Positions 9,964 through 23,178 of a stretch of DNA of 64,000 nt are shown here, piece by piece. Numbering within the stretch: position 1 is the stretch's first letter; every line of letters starts with the position of its first letter. The stretch spans positions 56,271 to 120,270 of the forward strand of contig NZ_JABCQG010000010.1 in the NCBI RefSeq assembly GCF_015244565.1, read 5' to 3'. The position numbers were made by a program, and so were the translations under genes. The notes beneath the pieces are model-generated. The model saw only the letters and a program-made list of their open reading frames with translations, made no database searches and had not been told where the DNA came from. The DNA comes from Gluconobacter vitians (GTDB lineage: Bacteria; Pseudomonadota; Alphaproteobacteria; Acetobacterales; Acetobacteraceae).

Positions 9964-10549
9964 GATGCCAGACCTCTCCGCCACCGCGGATGATGAGTTC
10001 GATTGCAACCCCCAGAACCACCAGCAGGCCGATCCATGCGATCCAGCTGTAACGGGCCAGAAGATTGGCGATGACAGATGCCGCAAGCCCCATCAGCAGG
10101 ACCGACAGCACAAGCCCCGAAACAAGAATCCATGGATGTCCGACGGCGGCACCGGCAACAGCCAGCACATTATCAAGGCTCATGGACAGATCGGCCACCA
10201 CAATCCGGAGCACGGCGGGGCCAAGACGCGGCGGAGCGGGTTCAACGTCCTCGTGATGCTCGCCGACACGAAGTTCGCGGTACATTTTCCAGCAGACCCA
10301 GAGAAGCAGAAAACCACCAGCCAAGGTCAGCCCCACTACGGAGAGGAGCGTTGTTGCCAGCAGGGCCAGGCCAACACGGAGGATGGCCGCAAAACCCGTT
10401 CCGAACAGGATGGCCAGACGGCGCTGCCGCCCTTCGAGATTGCGAACGGCCATCCCGATCACGACGGCATTATCGCCGGCGAGGGTGATGTCGATCAGGG
10501 TGATCTGGCCGAGGGCGATCAGGGCATGAAGCAGAGAGTCAGGGGCCAA
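9947..10549 (-). CDS. TerC-family integral membrane protein (YjbE type)
   Basis: This 200-residue polytopic membrane protein has about six or seven hydrophobic segments and the conserved acidic intramembrane motifs of the TerC family, TLAGDNAVV and SMSLDNVLAVAG. Family members are implicated in metal-ion export, with Mn2+ efflux shown for some; the substrate here is unknown. It is the first gene of a leftward operon with the transglycosylase and pncC-like genes and is divergent from purB, with 91 bases between them. Confidence 0.9.
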   Translation of the reverse strand: MAPDSLLHALIALGQITLIDITLAGDNAVVIGMAVRNLEGRQRRLAILFGTGFAAILRVGLALLATTLLSVVGLTLAGGFLLLWVCWKMYRELRVGEHHEDVEPAPPRLGPAVLRIVVADLSMSLDNVLAVAGAAVGHPWILVSGLVLSVLLMGLAASVIANLLARYSWIAWIGLLVVLGVAIELIIRGGGEVWHHVLPT

Positions 10550-10640
10550 GGTGTCATTCTTCCGAAAAGGGGTCCGTGCAATATCTTCGTATTTGGTCTA
10601 AGCAGCCTCCGTAAAGACCCACCCCGCATCCGGAGTTCCC

Positions 10641-11972
10641 ATGGTACCCCGTTACAGCCGTCCGCAGATGACTGCCATCTGGTCTCCCGCCAACCGTTTT
10701 CGCATCTGGTTCGAGATCGAAGCCCTTGCCTGCGAAGCCATGGCGAAACGGGGTGACATTCCCGCCGAATCAGCCAAGACCATCCGCGAGAAGGGCGACG
10801 CCGCCATGGCTGCGTTCTCCGATGCGGATCTGGCCCGCATTGACGAGATCGAGGCTGAAACGCGCCACGACGTCATCGCGTTCCTGACCTGGCTTGCGGA
10901 AAAGGTCGGCCCCGACAGCCGTTTCGTCCATCTGGGCATGACGTCTTCGGACGTGCTGGATACCTGCCTGTCCGTTCAGATGACGCAGGCCGCCGATCTT
11001 CTGCTAGAAGATCTGGACCGCGTTCTCGCCGCCCTGAAGGCCCGCGCCTATGAGCACCGCAACACGGTCACGATCGGCCGCAGCCATGCCATCCATGCCG
11101 AGCCGACCAGCTTTGGCCTGAAGATCGCCGGACACTACGCCGAATTCGCCCGCAACCGCGCCCGTCTGATTCAGGCACGCAAGGAAATTGCAGTCTGTGC
11201 CATCTCCGGCGCTGTCGGCACCTATGCCCATATCGACCCGGAAATCGAAGAATATGTGGCCGACAAGCTGGGTCTGGCTGTCGAGAGCGTGTCCACGCAG
11301 GTCATTCCGCGTGACCGTCATGCCGCATTCTTCTGCACGCTCGGCGTGATCGCCAGCGGCATCGAGCGGCTGGCTGTCGAGGTCCGTCATCTGCAGCGTT
11401 CGGAAGTCCGGGAAGCGGAAGAGTTCTTCCACAAGGGGCAGAAGGGCAGCTCGGCAATGCCGCACAAGCGCAACCCTGTCCTGTCGGAGAACCTGACGGG
11501 TCTGGCGCGCCTGATCCGCTCGCATGTCATCCCGGCGCTGGAAAATGTCGCGCTGTGGCATGAGCGGGACATCAGCCACTCTGCCGTCGAGCGCAACATC
11601 TGCCCCGATGCGACGATCGGTCTGGATTTCGCGCTGATCCGTCTGGCCGGGATGATGGAAAAACTGGTCGTCTACCCTGAGCAGATGATCGCGAACATGG
11701 AGAGCCTGGGTGGCGTCGTCCATTCCGGCGAAGTGCTGCTGACGCTGGCCCGTGCCGGTATTTCGCGTGAAGACGCCTATCGCATCGTGCAGCGTAACGC
11801 CATGGAAACATGGACGAAGCTGGGCAAGCCGGGCTTTAAGACCTTCCGTGAAAACCTCGAGGCCGATCCGGAAGTGTCCGGTCGTGTCAGCAAGGAGATT
11901 CTCGATCAGGCGTTCGATCCGGCACAGCATCTTCGCGCCGTGGATCGTATCTTCGCCCGCATCTTTGACTGA
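10641..11972 (+). CDS. purB: Adenylosuccinate lyase
   Basis: The 443-residue enzyme of the fumarase/aspartase superfamily cleaves SAICAR and adenylosuccinate, releasing fumarate. The signature GSSAMPHKRNP with the mobile catalytic-Ser loop is intact, as are TSSDVLD and the GRSHAIHAEP (catalytic His) segment. Length is normal. It opens a rightward purine run, and purC follows 135 bases later, so purC may have its own promoter. Confidence 0.96.
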   Translation: MVPRYSRPQMTAIWSPANRFRIWFEIEALACEAMAKRGDIPAESAKTIREKGDAAMAAFSDADLARIDEIEAETRHDVIAFLTWLAEKVGPDSRFVHLGMTSSDVLDTCLSVQMTQAADLLLEDLDRVLAALKARAYEHRNTVTIGRSHAIHAEPTSFGLKIAGHYAEFARNRARLIQARKEIAVCAISGAVGTYAHIDPEIEEYVADKLGLAVESVSTQVIPRDRHAAFFCTLGVIASGIERLAVEVRHLQRSEVREAEEFFHKGQKGSSAMPHKRNPVLSENLTGLARLIRSHVIPALENVALWHERDISHSAVERNICPDATIGLDFALIRLAGMMEKLVVYPEQMIANMESLGGVVHSGEVLLTLARAGISREDAYRIVQRNAMETWTKLGKPGFKTFRENLEADPEVSGRVSKEILDQAFDPAQHLRAVDRIFARIFD

Positions 11973-12107
11973 GAGGTCTGGGGGGCGTGGATTTCCTGCA
12001 CCCCGCACACTCGCAGTTCCGGTTCCGCAATGCTATGGAACCACAATTCGTCGCTGCTCCAGCCGTCTGCATTTCCTGTCAGGACGGCGCAACGCTAAGG
12101 ATTGCTC

Positions 12108-12872
12108 ATGGCTCGCCGCCGCCAGCTCTATGAGGGCAAAGCCAAGGTTCTTTTTGAAGGCCCAGAACCCGGCACACTCGTTCAGTACTTCAAGGATGAC
12201 GCCACCGCCGGAAACGGCGCGAAGAGCGGCATCATCACCGGGAAGGGCGTGCTGAACAACCGCATCAGCGAATACCTGATGCTCAAGCTGCACGAGATCA
12301 ACATCCCGACCCACTTCATCCGCCGGCTGAACATGCGTGAGCAGCTCATCCGCGAAGTGGAGATCATTCCGCTTGAAGTCGTGGTACGCAACGTGGCGGC
12401 GGGCTCTCTGGCCAAGCGGCTCGGCATCCCCGAGGGGACACGCCTGCCGCGCACGATCATTGAATACTATTACAAGAACGATGCGCTTGGCGATCCGATG
12501 GTTTCCGAAGAGCACATCGCCGCCTTCAACTGGGCCGCGCCGCAGGACATGGACGACATGAACCAGCTGGCGCTCCGGACGAACGATTTCCTGATGGGGA
12601 TGTTTACGGCCGTCGGTATCACGCTCGTCGATTTCAAGCTGGAATTCGGGCGGATCTGGGAAGGCGAGGAGATGCGCATCCTTCTGGCGGACGAGATTTC
12701 GCCGGATAACTGTCGTCTGTGGGATTCCAAGACGAACGAGAAAATGGACAAGGATCGCTTCCGCCGTGACATGGGTCGCGTCGAGGAAGCATATCAGGAA
12801 GTGGCAAAGCGTCTCGGGATCCTGCCCGAGTCCGGGAATGGTGACCTCAAGGGTCCGGAGGCAGTTCAGTGA
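12108..12872 (+). CDS. purC: SAICAR synthetase (phosphoribosylaminoimidazole-succinocarboxamide synthase)
   Basis: The 254-residue enzyme joins CAIR and aspartate using ATP. The start fits the family ([11 protein letters not shown]), and [11 protein letters not shown] and the [10 protein letters not shown] segment are visible. ATG 12108 is preceded by TAAGG at a suitable distance and is preferred to the TTG two codons upstream. Its TGA overlaps the GTG of purS, so purC-purS-x-purQ-purL are translationally coupled. Confidence 0.96.
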   Translation: MARRRQLYEGKAKVLFEGPEPGTLVQYFKDDATAGNGAKSGIITGKGVLNNRISEYLMLKLHEINIPTHFIRRLNMREQLIREVEIIPLEVVVRNVAAGSLAKRLGIPEGTRLPRTIIEYYYKNDALGDPMVSEEHIAAFNWAAPQDMDDMNQLALRTNDFLMGMFTAVGITLVDFKLEFGRIWEGEEMRILLADEISPDNCRLWDSKTNEKMDKDRFRRDMGRVEEAYQEVAKRLGILPESGNGDLKGPEAVQ

Positions 12873-13111
12873 AAATCCGTGTTTTTGTTTCCCTGAAAGA
12901 CGGCGTTCTCGATCCGCAGGGCAAGGCCGTGGGCCATGCTCTCGAAACCCTCGGCTTCAAGGGCTTGGGCGAAGTCCGCATCAACCGCGTCGTCGAGCTT
13001 GACGTTCCGGCCGACAATGCCGCCGATGCGCTGGCGCAGGGTGAAGCCATGGCGCGCGCCCTGCTGGCCAATGAAGTCATTGAGGATTTCAGTGTCGAGG
13101 TGGCAGCATGA
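12869..13111 (+). CDS. purS: Phosphoribosylformylglycinamidine synthase, PurS subunit
   Basis: The 80-residue PurS bridges PurQ and the small PurL in the three-part FGAM synthase. The typical order is visible: [18 protein letters not shown], then ALETLGF, then the C-terminal IEDFSVEV. It starts with GTG overlapping the purC stop (GTGA), and its own end overlaps the start of the following secreted-protein gene (ATGA). Confidence 0.95.
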   Translation: MKIRVFVSLKDGVLDPQGKAVGHALETLGFKGLGEVRINRVVELDVPADNAADALAQGEAMARALLANEVIEDFSVEVAA

Positions 13112-13512
13112 CCCGTCTTTCCGCAATGCTCCTGCTGGCCGGCCTTGTCGCTGCGCCGGCTCTCGTTATAGCCCCGGCCCACGCGCAGCGTGTCTCGAAG
13201 GTTTCAGGCAAGGCTCTGGGGCAGATGTGCTCCAGCAAGTCGTCCATCGGCATGTGCGACGCCTATCTGTCCGGCCTGATGGACGGTGAGGCCTGGGCCA
13301 AGAAGTACGACAGCTTTGCGCATGATGAGTCCGCTCCGGTGGCATTCTGCGTTCCGGCCCAGCAGACCGCACCGCAGGTGCGTGGTCTGGTTGTCGCCTG
13401 GCTGCATGCGCATAACGATGCCCTGACGGAACCGGCAGGCAAGGCCGTCTATCGCGCCCTGCATGACACCTATCCGTGTCATGTTTCCGCTCCCGCGGAG
13501 GGCCAGAAATGA
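13108..13512 (+). CDS. Secreted Rap1a/Tai-like protein inside the purine operon
   Basis: This 134-residue protein has a signal peptide ([20 protein letters not shown], then AHAQ). The mature part looks like the Rap1a/Tai fold: paired cysteines ([10 protein letters not shown]), [12 protein letters not shown], a [10 protein letters not shown] helix and the final YPCH cysteine. The best-known members are immunity proteins against type VI amidase effectors, but most members are orphan periplasmic proteins. Both ends overlap pur genes by 4 bases (ATGA), so it is made with the FGAM synthase subunits; nothing in the sequence links it to purine chemistry. Confidence 0.72.
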   Translation: MTRLSAMLLLAGLVAAPALVIAPAHAQRVSKVSGKALGQMCSSKSSIGMCDAYLSGLMDGEAWAKKYDSFAHDESAPVAFCVPAQQTAPQVRGLVVAWLHAHNDALTEPAGKAVYRALHDTYPCHVSAPAEGQK

Positions 13513-14210
13513 AGGCAGGTATCGTCGTATTTCCCGGCACGAACCGGGAGCGCGACATGGTCCATGCCCTGAAGCTGGTTACGGGGCAGGCGCCGCGTCT
13601 GATCTGGCACGGGGAGGCCTCTCTGGGGGATCTGGACCTCGTGGTGCTGCCGGGTGGGTTCAGCTTCGGGGATTATCTGCGCAGTGGTGCCATGGCCGCC
13701 CACTCGCCGATCATGCGTGACGTCAAGGCGTTCGCAGGCAAGGGCGGTCATGTTCTGGGCGTCTGCAACGGCTTCCAGATCCTGACGGAATCCCATCTGC
13801 TGCCGGGTGCGCTTCTGCGTAATGCGGGTCTGCGCTTCCTGTCGCAGGACTGCCACCTGAAGGTCGAGAACGCGTCTTCGCCCTATACGCAGGGCTGGAC
13901 GCGCGGCGACGTGTTCCGTGCGCCACTCGCCCATGGTGACGGCAACTACACAGCCTCGCCCGAGACGCTGAAGCGCCTTGAAGGCGAGGGCCGCGTGGCG
14001 TTCCGCTATTGCGGTGCGGACGGCACGGTTTCGGACGATGACCGGACGACCAACCCCAACGGGAGCACGCGCTCCATCGCCGGTATCCTGAGCGAGAATG
14101 GCCGTGTCTGTGGCCTGATGCCGCACCCGGAGAACCTGACTGACCCCGAAATTGGCGCAACCGACGGCGTGCCGCTTTTCAAAGGCCTTGTGGAGGCTCT
14201 TGTCGGATGA
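13509..14210 (+). CDS. purQ: Phosphoribosylformylglycinamidine synthase, glutaminase subunit PurQ
   Basis: The 233-residue class I glutamine amidotransferase feeds ammonia to PurL. It shows the opening [11 protein letters not shown], the nucleophile GVCNGFQ (Cys86) and the catalytic MPHPE near the C-terminus. ATG 13509 overlaps the previous stop as ATGA; the longer open frame upstream only reads through the preceding gene. Its stop overlaps the purL ATG. Confidence 0.96.
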   Translation: MKAGIVVFPGTNRERDMVHALKLVTGQAPRLIWHGEASLGDLDLVVLPGGFSFGDYLRSGAMAAHSPIMRDVKAFAGKGGHVLGVCNGFQILTESHLLPGALLRNAGLRFLSQDCHLKVENASSPYTQGWTRGDVFRAPLAHGDGNYTASPETLKRLEGEGRVAFRYCGADGTVSDDDRTTNPNGSTRSIAGILSENGRVCGLMPHPENLTDPEIGATDGVPLFKGLVEALVG

Positions 14211-16411
14211 GTGTGACGATTGATGCCCAGCTTGCCCAGTCTTTCGGACTGACCGGCGAGGAATACGACAAGCTTGTCACGATCATGGGACGGACGCCGA
14301 GCTTTACGGAGCTCGGGATTTTCTCCGTCATGTGGTCCGAGCACTGCTCCTATAAATCGTCCCGCATCCATCTCAAAACGCTGCCGACCAAGGCACCATG
14401 GGTCATCCATGGTCCGGGCGAAAACGCAGGCGTCGTGGATATCGGCGAGGGTCTGGCCGCCGTATTCAAGATGGAAAGCCACAACCACCCATCCTTCATC
14501 GAGCCTTATCAGGGCGCTGCGACAGGCGTTGGCGGCATCCTTCGTGACGTGTTCACGATGGGCGCACGTCCGGTTGCAAACCTCAATGCCCTGCGTTTCG
14601 GTGATCCGAAACATGCGGGAACGCGTCGCATTGTCGATGGCGTTGTCCGTGGCGTAGGCGGGTATGGCAACTGCGTCGGTGTTCCGACCGTGGGTGGCGA
14701 GGTCAACTTCCACAAGGCCTACGACGGCAATCCACTTGTTAACGCCATGACGGTGGGTGTGGCCAAGCAGGACAAGATCTTCCTGTCGGCTGCAGCTGGC
14801 GTGGGCAATCCGGTCGTGTATGTCGGCTCCAAAACGGGACGTGACGGCATTCACGGTGCGACCATGTCTTCGGCGGAATTCGACGAGGAAGCCGCGTCCA
14901 AGCGTCCGACCGTTCAGGTTGGCGATCCGTTCATCGAGAAGCTGCTGATCGAGGCCTGCCTTGAGCTCATGGCAACGGATGCGATCGTCGCCATTCAGGA
15001 CATGGGTGCCGCGGGTCTGACATCTTCTGCCGTTGAAATGGCAGGCAAGGGTGGCGTGGGTATCGAACTCAATCTCGATGCCGTTCCGCAGCGCGAGCCG
15101 AACATGTCGGCTTACGAGATGATGCTGTCCGAGAGCCAGGAGCGCATGCTCATGGTCCTCAAGCCCGAGCGGACCGAAGTCGCCCGCGCGATCTTCGCGA
15201 AGTGGGAGCTGGATTTCGCCGTCATCGGTGAACTGACTGATACGGGCCGCATCACGATCCGCCACAAGGGCGAGGTCGAGGCTGACATTCCGCTGGCCCC
15301 GCTGGCGGATGAGGCTCCGGTCTATAACCGCCCGACTGTGCCTCTGACGGCACCGGCACGGATCGAGACGCCGGCCGACCCGGAAGGGATCGAGAAAGCG
15401 CTTCTGACGCTGATCGGTTGCCCGGATCTGGCATCCCGCGCCTGGGTCTGGAACCAGTATGACGGCTCGGTTGGTGGCAATACGGCCCGTCGTCCGGGTG
15501 CGGCCGATGCGGCTGTTGTGCGCGTTGAAGGCACGCGTCTGGGTCTTGCCCTGACGACGGACTGCACACCGCGCTACTGTCAGGCTGATCCGAAAACGGG
15601 TGGTGCACAGGCTGTGGCCGAAGCATGGCGTAACATCACGGCAACGGGCGCTATCCCGCTGGCCGTGACGGACAACCTCAACTTCGGCAATCCGGAACGT
15701 CCGGAAATTATGGCGCAGTTCGCCGATGCCATCAAAGGCATGGGCGATGCCTGCCGTGCGCTCGACTTCCCGGTCGTGAGCGGCAACGTCTCGCTTTACA
15801 ACGAGACGCGCTCTCCGTCCGGCGAGGCTCAGGCGATCCTGCCGACACCAGCAATCGGTGCGCTTGGCGTTCTGACGGATGCATCAAAGTCCGTCGGGCT
15901 TTCCATGCCGGATGCCCATGATCTGGTGCTGGTTGGTGGCATTCGCGGCGAACTTGGGCAGTCGCTCTGGCTGCGCGAAATCTGCCAGCGTGAAGATGGT
16001 GCACCGCCGGTGGTCGATCTTGCGGTCGAGCGTCGCAATGGTGACTTCGTGCGCAGCCAGATTACGGCAGGCGCGGTTGCAGCCTGTCACGACATTGCCG
16101 ATGGCGGATTGCTGGTGACGGTGGCGGAAATGGTCATGGCGAGCGGTGTTGGCTGCACGCTTGAGGCGGCTCCGACAGATGTTGCCGCGCATGCTTTCTG
16201 GTTCGGTGAGGACCAGGGCTGCTATGTTATTGCAACTTCCGATGGTGCAGCCCTTGTCGCAGCGGCGGAGAAGGCCAACGTTTCGGCAATGCGCCTGGGG
16301 CGTTCGGGTGGCACCGATCTGGAGCTTCCGGGCACTGTCCGCGTCAGTGCCGAACGTCTCCGGGAGATCAATGCCGCATTCTTCCCGCGGTTCATGGGTG
16401 AGGAGGCCTGA
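14207..16411 (+). CDS. purL: Phosphoribosylformylglycinamidine synthase, small-type PurL
   Basis: The 734-residue synthetase subunit makes FGAM from FGAR and ATP with ammonia from PurQ. It has the short length that needs PurS and PurQ, not the roughly 1,300-residue fused enterobacterial form. Visible are [11 protein letters not shown], the Mg2+/ATP loop [15 protein letters not shown] and the second half-site SGNVSLYNE. It is the last pur gene of the run and is followed within 5 bases by bolA. Confidence 0.97.
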   Translation: MSVTIDAQLAQSFGLTGEEYDKLVTIMGRTPSFTELGIFSVMWSEHCSYKSSRIHLKTLPTKAPWVIHGPGENAGVVDIGEGLAAVFKMESHNHPSFIEPYQGAATGVGGILRDVFTMGARPVANLNALRFGDPKHAGTRRIVDGVVRGVGGYGNCVGVPTVGGEVNFHKAYDGNPLVNAMTVGVAKQDKIFLSAAAGVGNPVVYVGSKTGRDGIHGATMSSAEFDEEAASKRPTVQVGDPFIEKLLIEACLELMATDAIVAIQDMGAAGLTSSAVEMAGKGGVGIELNLDAVPQREPNMSAYEMMLSESQERMLMVLKPERTEVARAIFAKWELDFAVIGELTDTGRITIRHKGEVEADIPLAPLADEAPVYNRPTVPLTAPARIETPADPEGIEKALLTLIGCPDLASRAWVWNQYDGSVGGNTARRPGAADAAVVRVEGTRLGLALTTDCTPRYCQADPKTGGAQAVAEAWRNITATGAIPLAVTDNLNFGNPERPEIMAQFADAIKGMGDACRALDFPVVSGNVSLYNETRSPSGEAQAILPTPAIGALGVLTDASKSVGLSMPDAHDLVLVGGIRGELGQSLWLREICQREDGAPPVVDLAVERRNGDFVRSQITAGAVAACHDIADGGLLVTVAEMVMASGVGCTLEAAPTDVAAHAFWFGEDQGCYVIATSDGAALVAAAEKANVSAMRLGRSGGTDLELPGTVRVSAERLREINAAFFPRFMGEEA

Positions 16412-16416
16412 TTTTC

Positions 16417-16647
16417 ATGCCGATGACAGCTTCTGAAATCGAACGCACGATCCTTGCCGCCATTCCCGATGCCCGGATCGAGATCGAGGATCTCGCCGGG
16501 GACGGGGATCACTATGCCTGCACGGTCACGAGTGAGGCCTTCCGTGGTCTTTCGCGTGTGCGGCAGCACAAACTGGTCTATGATGCCTTCGGAACCCGCA
16601 TGGGCACTGAACTGCATGCGATGGCCCTCAAGACGCTCACCCCTTAA
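16417..16647 (+). CDS. bolA: BolA-family protein
   Basis: The 76-residue protein has the BolA fold with GDGDHYACTV, GLSRVRQHKLVYDAF and the C-terminal LHAMALKTL. BolA proteins partner with CGFS monothiol glutaredoxins to bind [2Fe-2S] clusters. Its neighbour 89 bases downstream is exactly such a glutaredoxin, so a shared Fe-S role is likely. A start at ATG 16423 is also possible. Confidence 0.93.
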   Translation: MPMTASEIERTILAAIPDARIEIEDLAGDGDHYACTVTSEAFRGLSRVRQHKLVYDAFGTRMGTELHAMALKTLTP

Positions 16648-16736
16648 GAGCCGGGGCTGACGTCTTTTTTTCCAGACGAGCACTGAGACAGCAGGCGCGG
16701 GCCTTTCGTCCGCCCTGCCGAAACAAGGAAAATCCA

Positions 16737-17072
16737 ATGTCCGAAACCGTGTTCCAGCATATCCAGAACCTGATCGACGCCAATCCGGTCATGCTGTTCA
16801 TGAAGGGTGACAAGCTCTTCCCGCAGTGCGGCTTCTCCGCCCGCGTAGTGCAGATCCTCACACATCTCGGCGTTCCGTTCGAGGCCTGCAACATCCTTGA
16901 GAGCGCCGAGTTGCGTCAAGGCATCAAGGATTTCTCCCAGTGGCCGACTGTGCCGCAGCTCTACATCAAGGGCGAGTTCGTTGGCGGCTGCGATATCGTG
17001 ACCGACATGTATCAGAGCGGCGAGCTTGAGACTCTGCTGGCCGATAAGGGTATCACGACGGCCAACGCCTGA
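16737..17072 (+). CDS. grxD: Monothiol glutaredoxin, CGFS type (Grx4)
   Basis: The 111-residue thioredoxin-fold protein has the CGFS active site (Cys31-Ser34), the glutathione-binding WPTVPQLYIKGEFVGG and the GGCDI motif. CGFS glutaredoxins carry [2Fe-2S] clusters and act with BolA. An AAGGAAAA Shine-Dalgarno lies just upstream. A terminator follows 20 bases after the stop. Confidence 0.96.
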   Translation: MSETVFQHIQNLIDANPVMLFMKGDKLFPQCGFSARVVQILTHLGVPFEACNILESAELRQGIKDFSQWPTVPQLYIKGEFVGGCDIVTDMYQSGELETLLADKGITTANA

Positions 17073-17091
17073 TTCGGGCACGGTCATGATG

Positions 17092-17116
17092 AAAAGCGCT
17101 GAATTCAGCGTTTTTT
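17092..17116 (+). terminator. Rho-independent terminator after grxD
   Basis: The stem CGCTG-AATT-CAGCG is preceded by AAAA and followed by six T residues. It lies 20 bases after the grxD stop and probably ends the pur-bolA-grxD transcript. Confidence 0.8.
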
Positions 17117-17262
17117 AAGCATTGCTCCTGCCACATTTCAGCCATGAAGCGGCGAAAAGTGGCAGGACCTTGATTTTTTCGGAAACTTTCCCAACAGGGG
17201 TTGTCGAACCCCGAGTTCAGCGCATAGGCTGGTTTCATCAGAATGGGATGGGACGAACGTCA

Positions 17263-17589
17263 ATGGCGCGTAACTGGGTCGGCAGAATTGCTCTTGGGAT
17301 CATGGGTGTCGGTATCTGCATGGGAGCTGGCAAGGCTCATGCCCGTCCGGCCATTACCGATTACGAAGCCAGCAAGCTGACCTTCGACGCACTGACCGCA
17401 ACGCCGGTCTATCACCGTGTTGTCTTCCATCACGCTCTTGCACATCGCACGACGACGCATCATACGGCTCTGGCCTGGAATAACTCCCACGCTGTTGTCC
17501 GTAACGTCGCCTATCATCCGCATGCCGTCGCTCATGCACGCGTTGCGGTCGCTTCTGCGCACCGTCACGCCCGCGTTCGCCGGACCTGA
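17263..17589 (+). CDS. Small secreted His/Ala-rich protein of unknown function
   Basis: This 108-residue protein starts MARNWVGRIALGIMGVG, a signal peptide ending near GKAHA. The mature part is rich in His, Ala, Val and Arg (many HH, HA and AH pairs) and has no cysteines or recognisable catalytic motif. ATG 17263 was chosen because the signal peptide starts there; the frame is open upstream. It converges on the yraN-type gene with only 4 bases between them. I do not recognise a family. Confidence 0.6.
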   Translation: MARNWVGRIALGIMGVGICMGAGKAHARPAITDYEASKLTFDALTATPVYHRVVFHHALAHRTTTHHTALAWNNSHAVVRNVAYHPHAVAHARVAVASAHRHARVRRT

Positions 17590-17593
17590 TATT

Positions 17594-20419
<2,826 letters not shown>

Positions 20420-20511
20420 GGAGGATCCTCGTTTGATAGGCGGATTGTTTTTGCCGAGGCAGGCAATCTGGGCTAGTCACATGCCGAACTCACCCTGGAG
20501 AATGGACCACG

Positions 20512-21816
20512 ATGTCGGAACACGCCAGCCAGTCCACGCTGAATCGTTTCTTTCATGCCCCCCTCAAGGAGGTTGATGCCGAAGTTGCCACCATCCTGAA
20601 CGAGGAGCTGACGCGCCAGCAGGATGGCATCGAGCTCATCGCTTCGGAGAACATGGCCTCCTTTGCCGTCATGGAAGCACAGGGTTCAGTGCTGACGAAC
20701 AAGTATGCGGAAGGCCTTCCGGGCAAGCGCTATTATGGCGGTTGCGTGGATGTGGACCGCGTCGAGAACCTTGCCATTGATCGTCTGAAAAAGATTTTCG
20801 GTGCCGAGTTTGCAAACGTGCAGCCGCATTCCGGCGCCAATGCCAACCAGGCCGCCTTCATGGCGCTGGCCAAGCCCGGCGACACGGTTCTGGGCCTGAG
20901 CCTTGCTGCGGGTGGACATCTGACGCATGGCGCGGCTCCGAACTATTCGGGCAAGTGGTTCAACTCCGTGCAGTATGGCGTGCGCGCCGAGGACGGTCTG
21001 ATCGATTACGACCAGATGGAAGCACTGGCCCGCGAGCACAAGCCGAAGATTATCGTAGCCGGCAGCTCCGCCTATCCGCGCGTCATCGACTTTGCCCGCT
21101 TCCGCAAGATTGCCGATGAAGTCGGTGCGTATCTGATGGTGGATATGGCGCACTTCGCCGGTCTGGTTGCGGCTGGCCTGTATCCGAACCCGGTTCCGGT
21201 TGCCGACATCACGACGTCCACGACGCATAAGACGCTGCGTGGTCCGCGTGGTGGCGTCATCCTGACGAACAATCCGGATCTGGCGAAGAAGATTAACTCC
21301 GCCGTGTTCCCGGGCCTGCAGGGCGGTCCGCTCATGCACGTCATCGCAGGCAAGGCCGTAGCTTTCGGTGAAGCCCTTTCAGATGAGTTCAAGGCCTATC
21401 AGAAGCGCGTTCTGGCCAATGCCCGCGCTCTGGCGGACGAGCTTCAGAACCGTGGCTTCGACATCGTCACGGGTGGCACGGACAGCCATCTGATCCTCGT
21501 GGATCTGCGTCCGAAGAAGGTGACGGGCAAGCTGGCCGAAGCCATCCTTGAACGCGCCGGCATTACGGCGAACAAGAACGCCATTCCGTTCGATCCGGAA
21601 AAGCCATTCGTGACCTCCGGTATCCGTCTGGGCAGCCCGGCGGCGACGGCGCGTGGTTTCGGGGAAGCCGAGTTCCGCGAAGTCGGGCGCATGATCGATG
21701 AAGTGCTGACAGCAGCCCTTGAAGAGCATAATGCCGAGGCCGTGACGGCCCGCGTGCATGAGGAAGTAAAGGCCCTGTGCCGTCGCTTCCCGATCTATGA
21801 CCGCGCGTCTGCCTAA
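20512..21816 (+). CDS. glyA: Serine hydroxymethyltransferase
   Basis: The 434-residue PLP enzyme interconverts serine and glycine with tetrahydrofolate. The PLP-lysine motif [15 protein letters not shown] is intact, as are [11 protein letters not shown] at the N-terminus and the [15 protein letters not shown] segment. Its stop overlaps by 3 bases the stop of the converging AstE-like gene. Confidence 0.97.
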   Translation: MSEHASQSTLNRFFHAPLKEVDAEVATILNEELTRQQDGIELIASENMASFAVMEAQGSVLTNKYAEGLPGKRYYGGCVDVDRVENLAIDRLKKIFGAEFANVQPHSGANANQAAFMALAKPGDTVLGLSLAAGGHLTHGAAPNYSGKWFNSVQYGVRAEDGLIDYDQMEALAREHKPKIIVAGSSAYPRVIDFARFRKIADEVGAYLMVDMAHFAGLVAAGLYPNPVPVADITTSTTHKTLRGPRGGVILTNNPDLAKKINSAVFPGLQGGPLMHVIAGKAVAFGEALSDEFKAYQKRVLANARALADELQNRGFDIVTGGTDSHLILVDLRPKKVTGKLAEAILERAGITANKNAIPFDPEKPFVTSGIRLGSPAATARGFGEAEFREVGRMIDEVLTAALEEHNAEAVTARVHEEVKALCRRFPIYDRASA

Positions 21817-22862
21817 GATCTGAGCGGTGCTGCGGTCCGTCTGGCCAGTCGGACCGCAAGCTGCCCCCGGCGGGGGCGAAGATTGGGCATGATCAGCATA
21901 CACTCGTCATAGGGTGTGTAGATCAGATCATGTCCGTCACGGGCGAGGGGCGTTCCGGCTTCCGGAATCGTCACTCCGCCCTCCCATGGCCTGATGAAAC
22001 TGAAATCCGCATTCCGGGCGATGATATTATCCGTCACAACCGCCATTTCAGGCTCGCAGGTGTCCTGTGTCGCCTGTCCACAAAGATGGATGGTCTCGGC
22101 TTGTGCCAGAAGGCGCGCAATGGCGCTTTCCATAACCGTAACGGTGGCTGCCTCCCAGTGGGGACCCGCTTCCAGCAGGCAGCTGCGTCCCGTGCCGCCC
22201 GGCGACATGAAATGTGCATGCTCGATCAGGCGTGATCCCCCGTGATGACCAAGATCCGTCAGAACGGTCCGGGGAAGGCCTTCGCCCGCCGCCAGGGCAC
22301 AGGCAAATTCAGCAGACCGCTGGCGGGGGGGCGCAATGAACAGTGGCTCGGACGGCCAGAGCGTGGAATGCAGGTCCAGCAGAAGATCGGCACGTGCGAT
22401 GAAGGGCTGAAGCTGACGTGCACGGTCAAGTTCGCTGGAGTGATCCCGTCCGTTCAGCCGCATGTTGTGCCACAGACGGTTCAGATCCTCGTCGACATGA
22501 CGGGCCATCACCGGATTTGCAGCATCAAAACGCTCGAAAGCCTCCAGATTGGCCAGGATCAGCGTCAGACGTCCCGAAGACGGAACCGGCGCCTGCCTGC
22601 GCAGTTTTTCCAGCGCCCAGCCACCGGCATATTCGTTTCCATGCACCAGAGCTGTAATGACGGTCTCCGGTCCCGCACGGCCCGAGTCGAAAATCCAGAC
22701 ACCGGGGATATCCGAAGTCGGCGCGCGCCAGGCCGACAGATCCGGAGGTGTAAGGGCAACCTTGAAGACGGGAGGCGGGCGACCGATCCCGGGTAGTGTT
22801 TCCGACAGGCGGGGCTGACGGATCCGGAGCGGGTGGTGCCGCTGTCCCGCCTTGCAGCTCAT
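21813..22862 (-). CDS. Succinylglutamate desuccinylase/aspartoacylase-family zinc carboxypeptidase-like protein
   Basis: This 349-residue protein shows the zinc site of the AstE/AspA family: HGNEYAG (His and Glu ligands), DLNRLW and the second His in LLDLHST. The family hydrolyses N-acyl amino acids or related amides; the substrate here is unknown. The N-terminal 35 residues before the domain are poorly conserved in type and no good Shine-Dalgarno precedes ATG 22862, so the true start may lie slightly downstream. It is tail-to-tail with glyA and appears monocistronic. Confidence 0.8.
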   Translation of the reverse strand: MSCKAGQRHHPLRIRQPRLSETLPGIGRPPPVFKVALTPPDLSAWRAPTSDIPGVWIFDSGRAGPETVITALVHGNEYAGGWALEKLRRQAPVPSSGRLTLILANLEAFERFDAANPVMARHVDEDLNRLWHNMRLNGRDHSSELDRARQLQPFIARADLLLDLHSTLWPSEPLFIAPPRQRSAEFACALAAGEGLPRTVLTDLGHHGGSRLIEHAHFMSPGGTGRSCLLEAGPHWEAATVTVMESAIARLLAQAETIHLCGQATQDTCEPEMAVVTDNIIARNADFSFIRPWEGGVTIPEAGTPLARDGHDLIYTPYDECMLIMPNLRPRRGQLAVRLARRTAAPLRS

Positions 22863-23178
22863 GGGCTCTGACGATCCACTGACAAATACCCGGGTCTTAC
22901 GGAACAGGCCCTTTCATTCCCCATCCAGTCACCCGGCGGAGCCATTCCTGCATCGCTGAGGATAGGACATGGATCGGTCATGGGTTGTAGTGTAAGCACG
23001 TTAAGGACAGGTCGCCAGAGAGGGAATGACGCCTTTTTCTTTGTCCGCGCCTGACGCGAGTCACTTTTCGCCGAGGTTGGTTTGGCGCATCCATGTTCCG
23101 TTATCCGCAGGATTTTTCGCAGGTTACGGCGCATGCCAGCAGTAACACCTGAAGCGGGAACGGGCACCTGAACGGACG
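22863..23178. other. 316-base intergenic gap with no gene seen
   Basis: This gap lies between two divergent genes (AstE-like leftward, glycosyltransferase rightward). Short frames exist on both strands but none has a ribosome-binding site with protein-like composition. It presumably holds both promoters; I could not assign hexamers with confidence. Confidence 0.5.

Noticed and set aside
14006..15265. 419-codon minus-strand frame opposite purL
   Set aside because: Antisense to purL, with no domain pattern or start signal.
22859..23167. 102-codon minus-strand frame in the gap before the glycosyltransferase
   Set aside because: No ribosome-binding site, mixed composition and no recognisable domain; more likely a chance frame in a promoter region.
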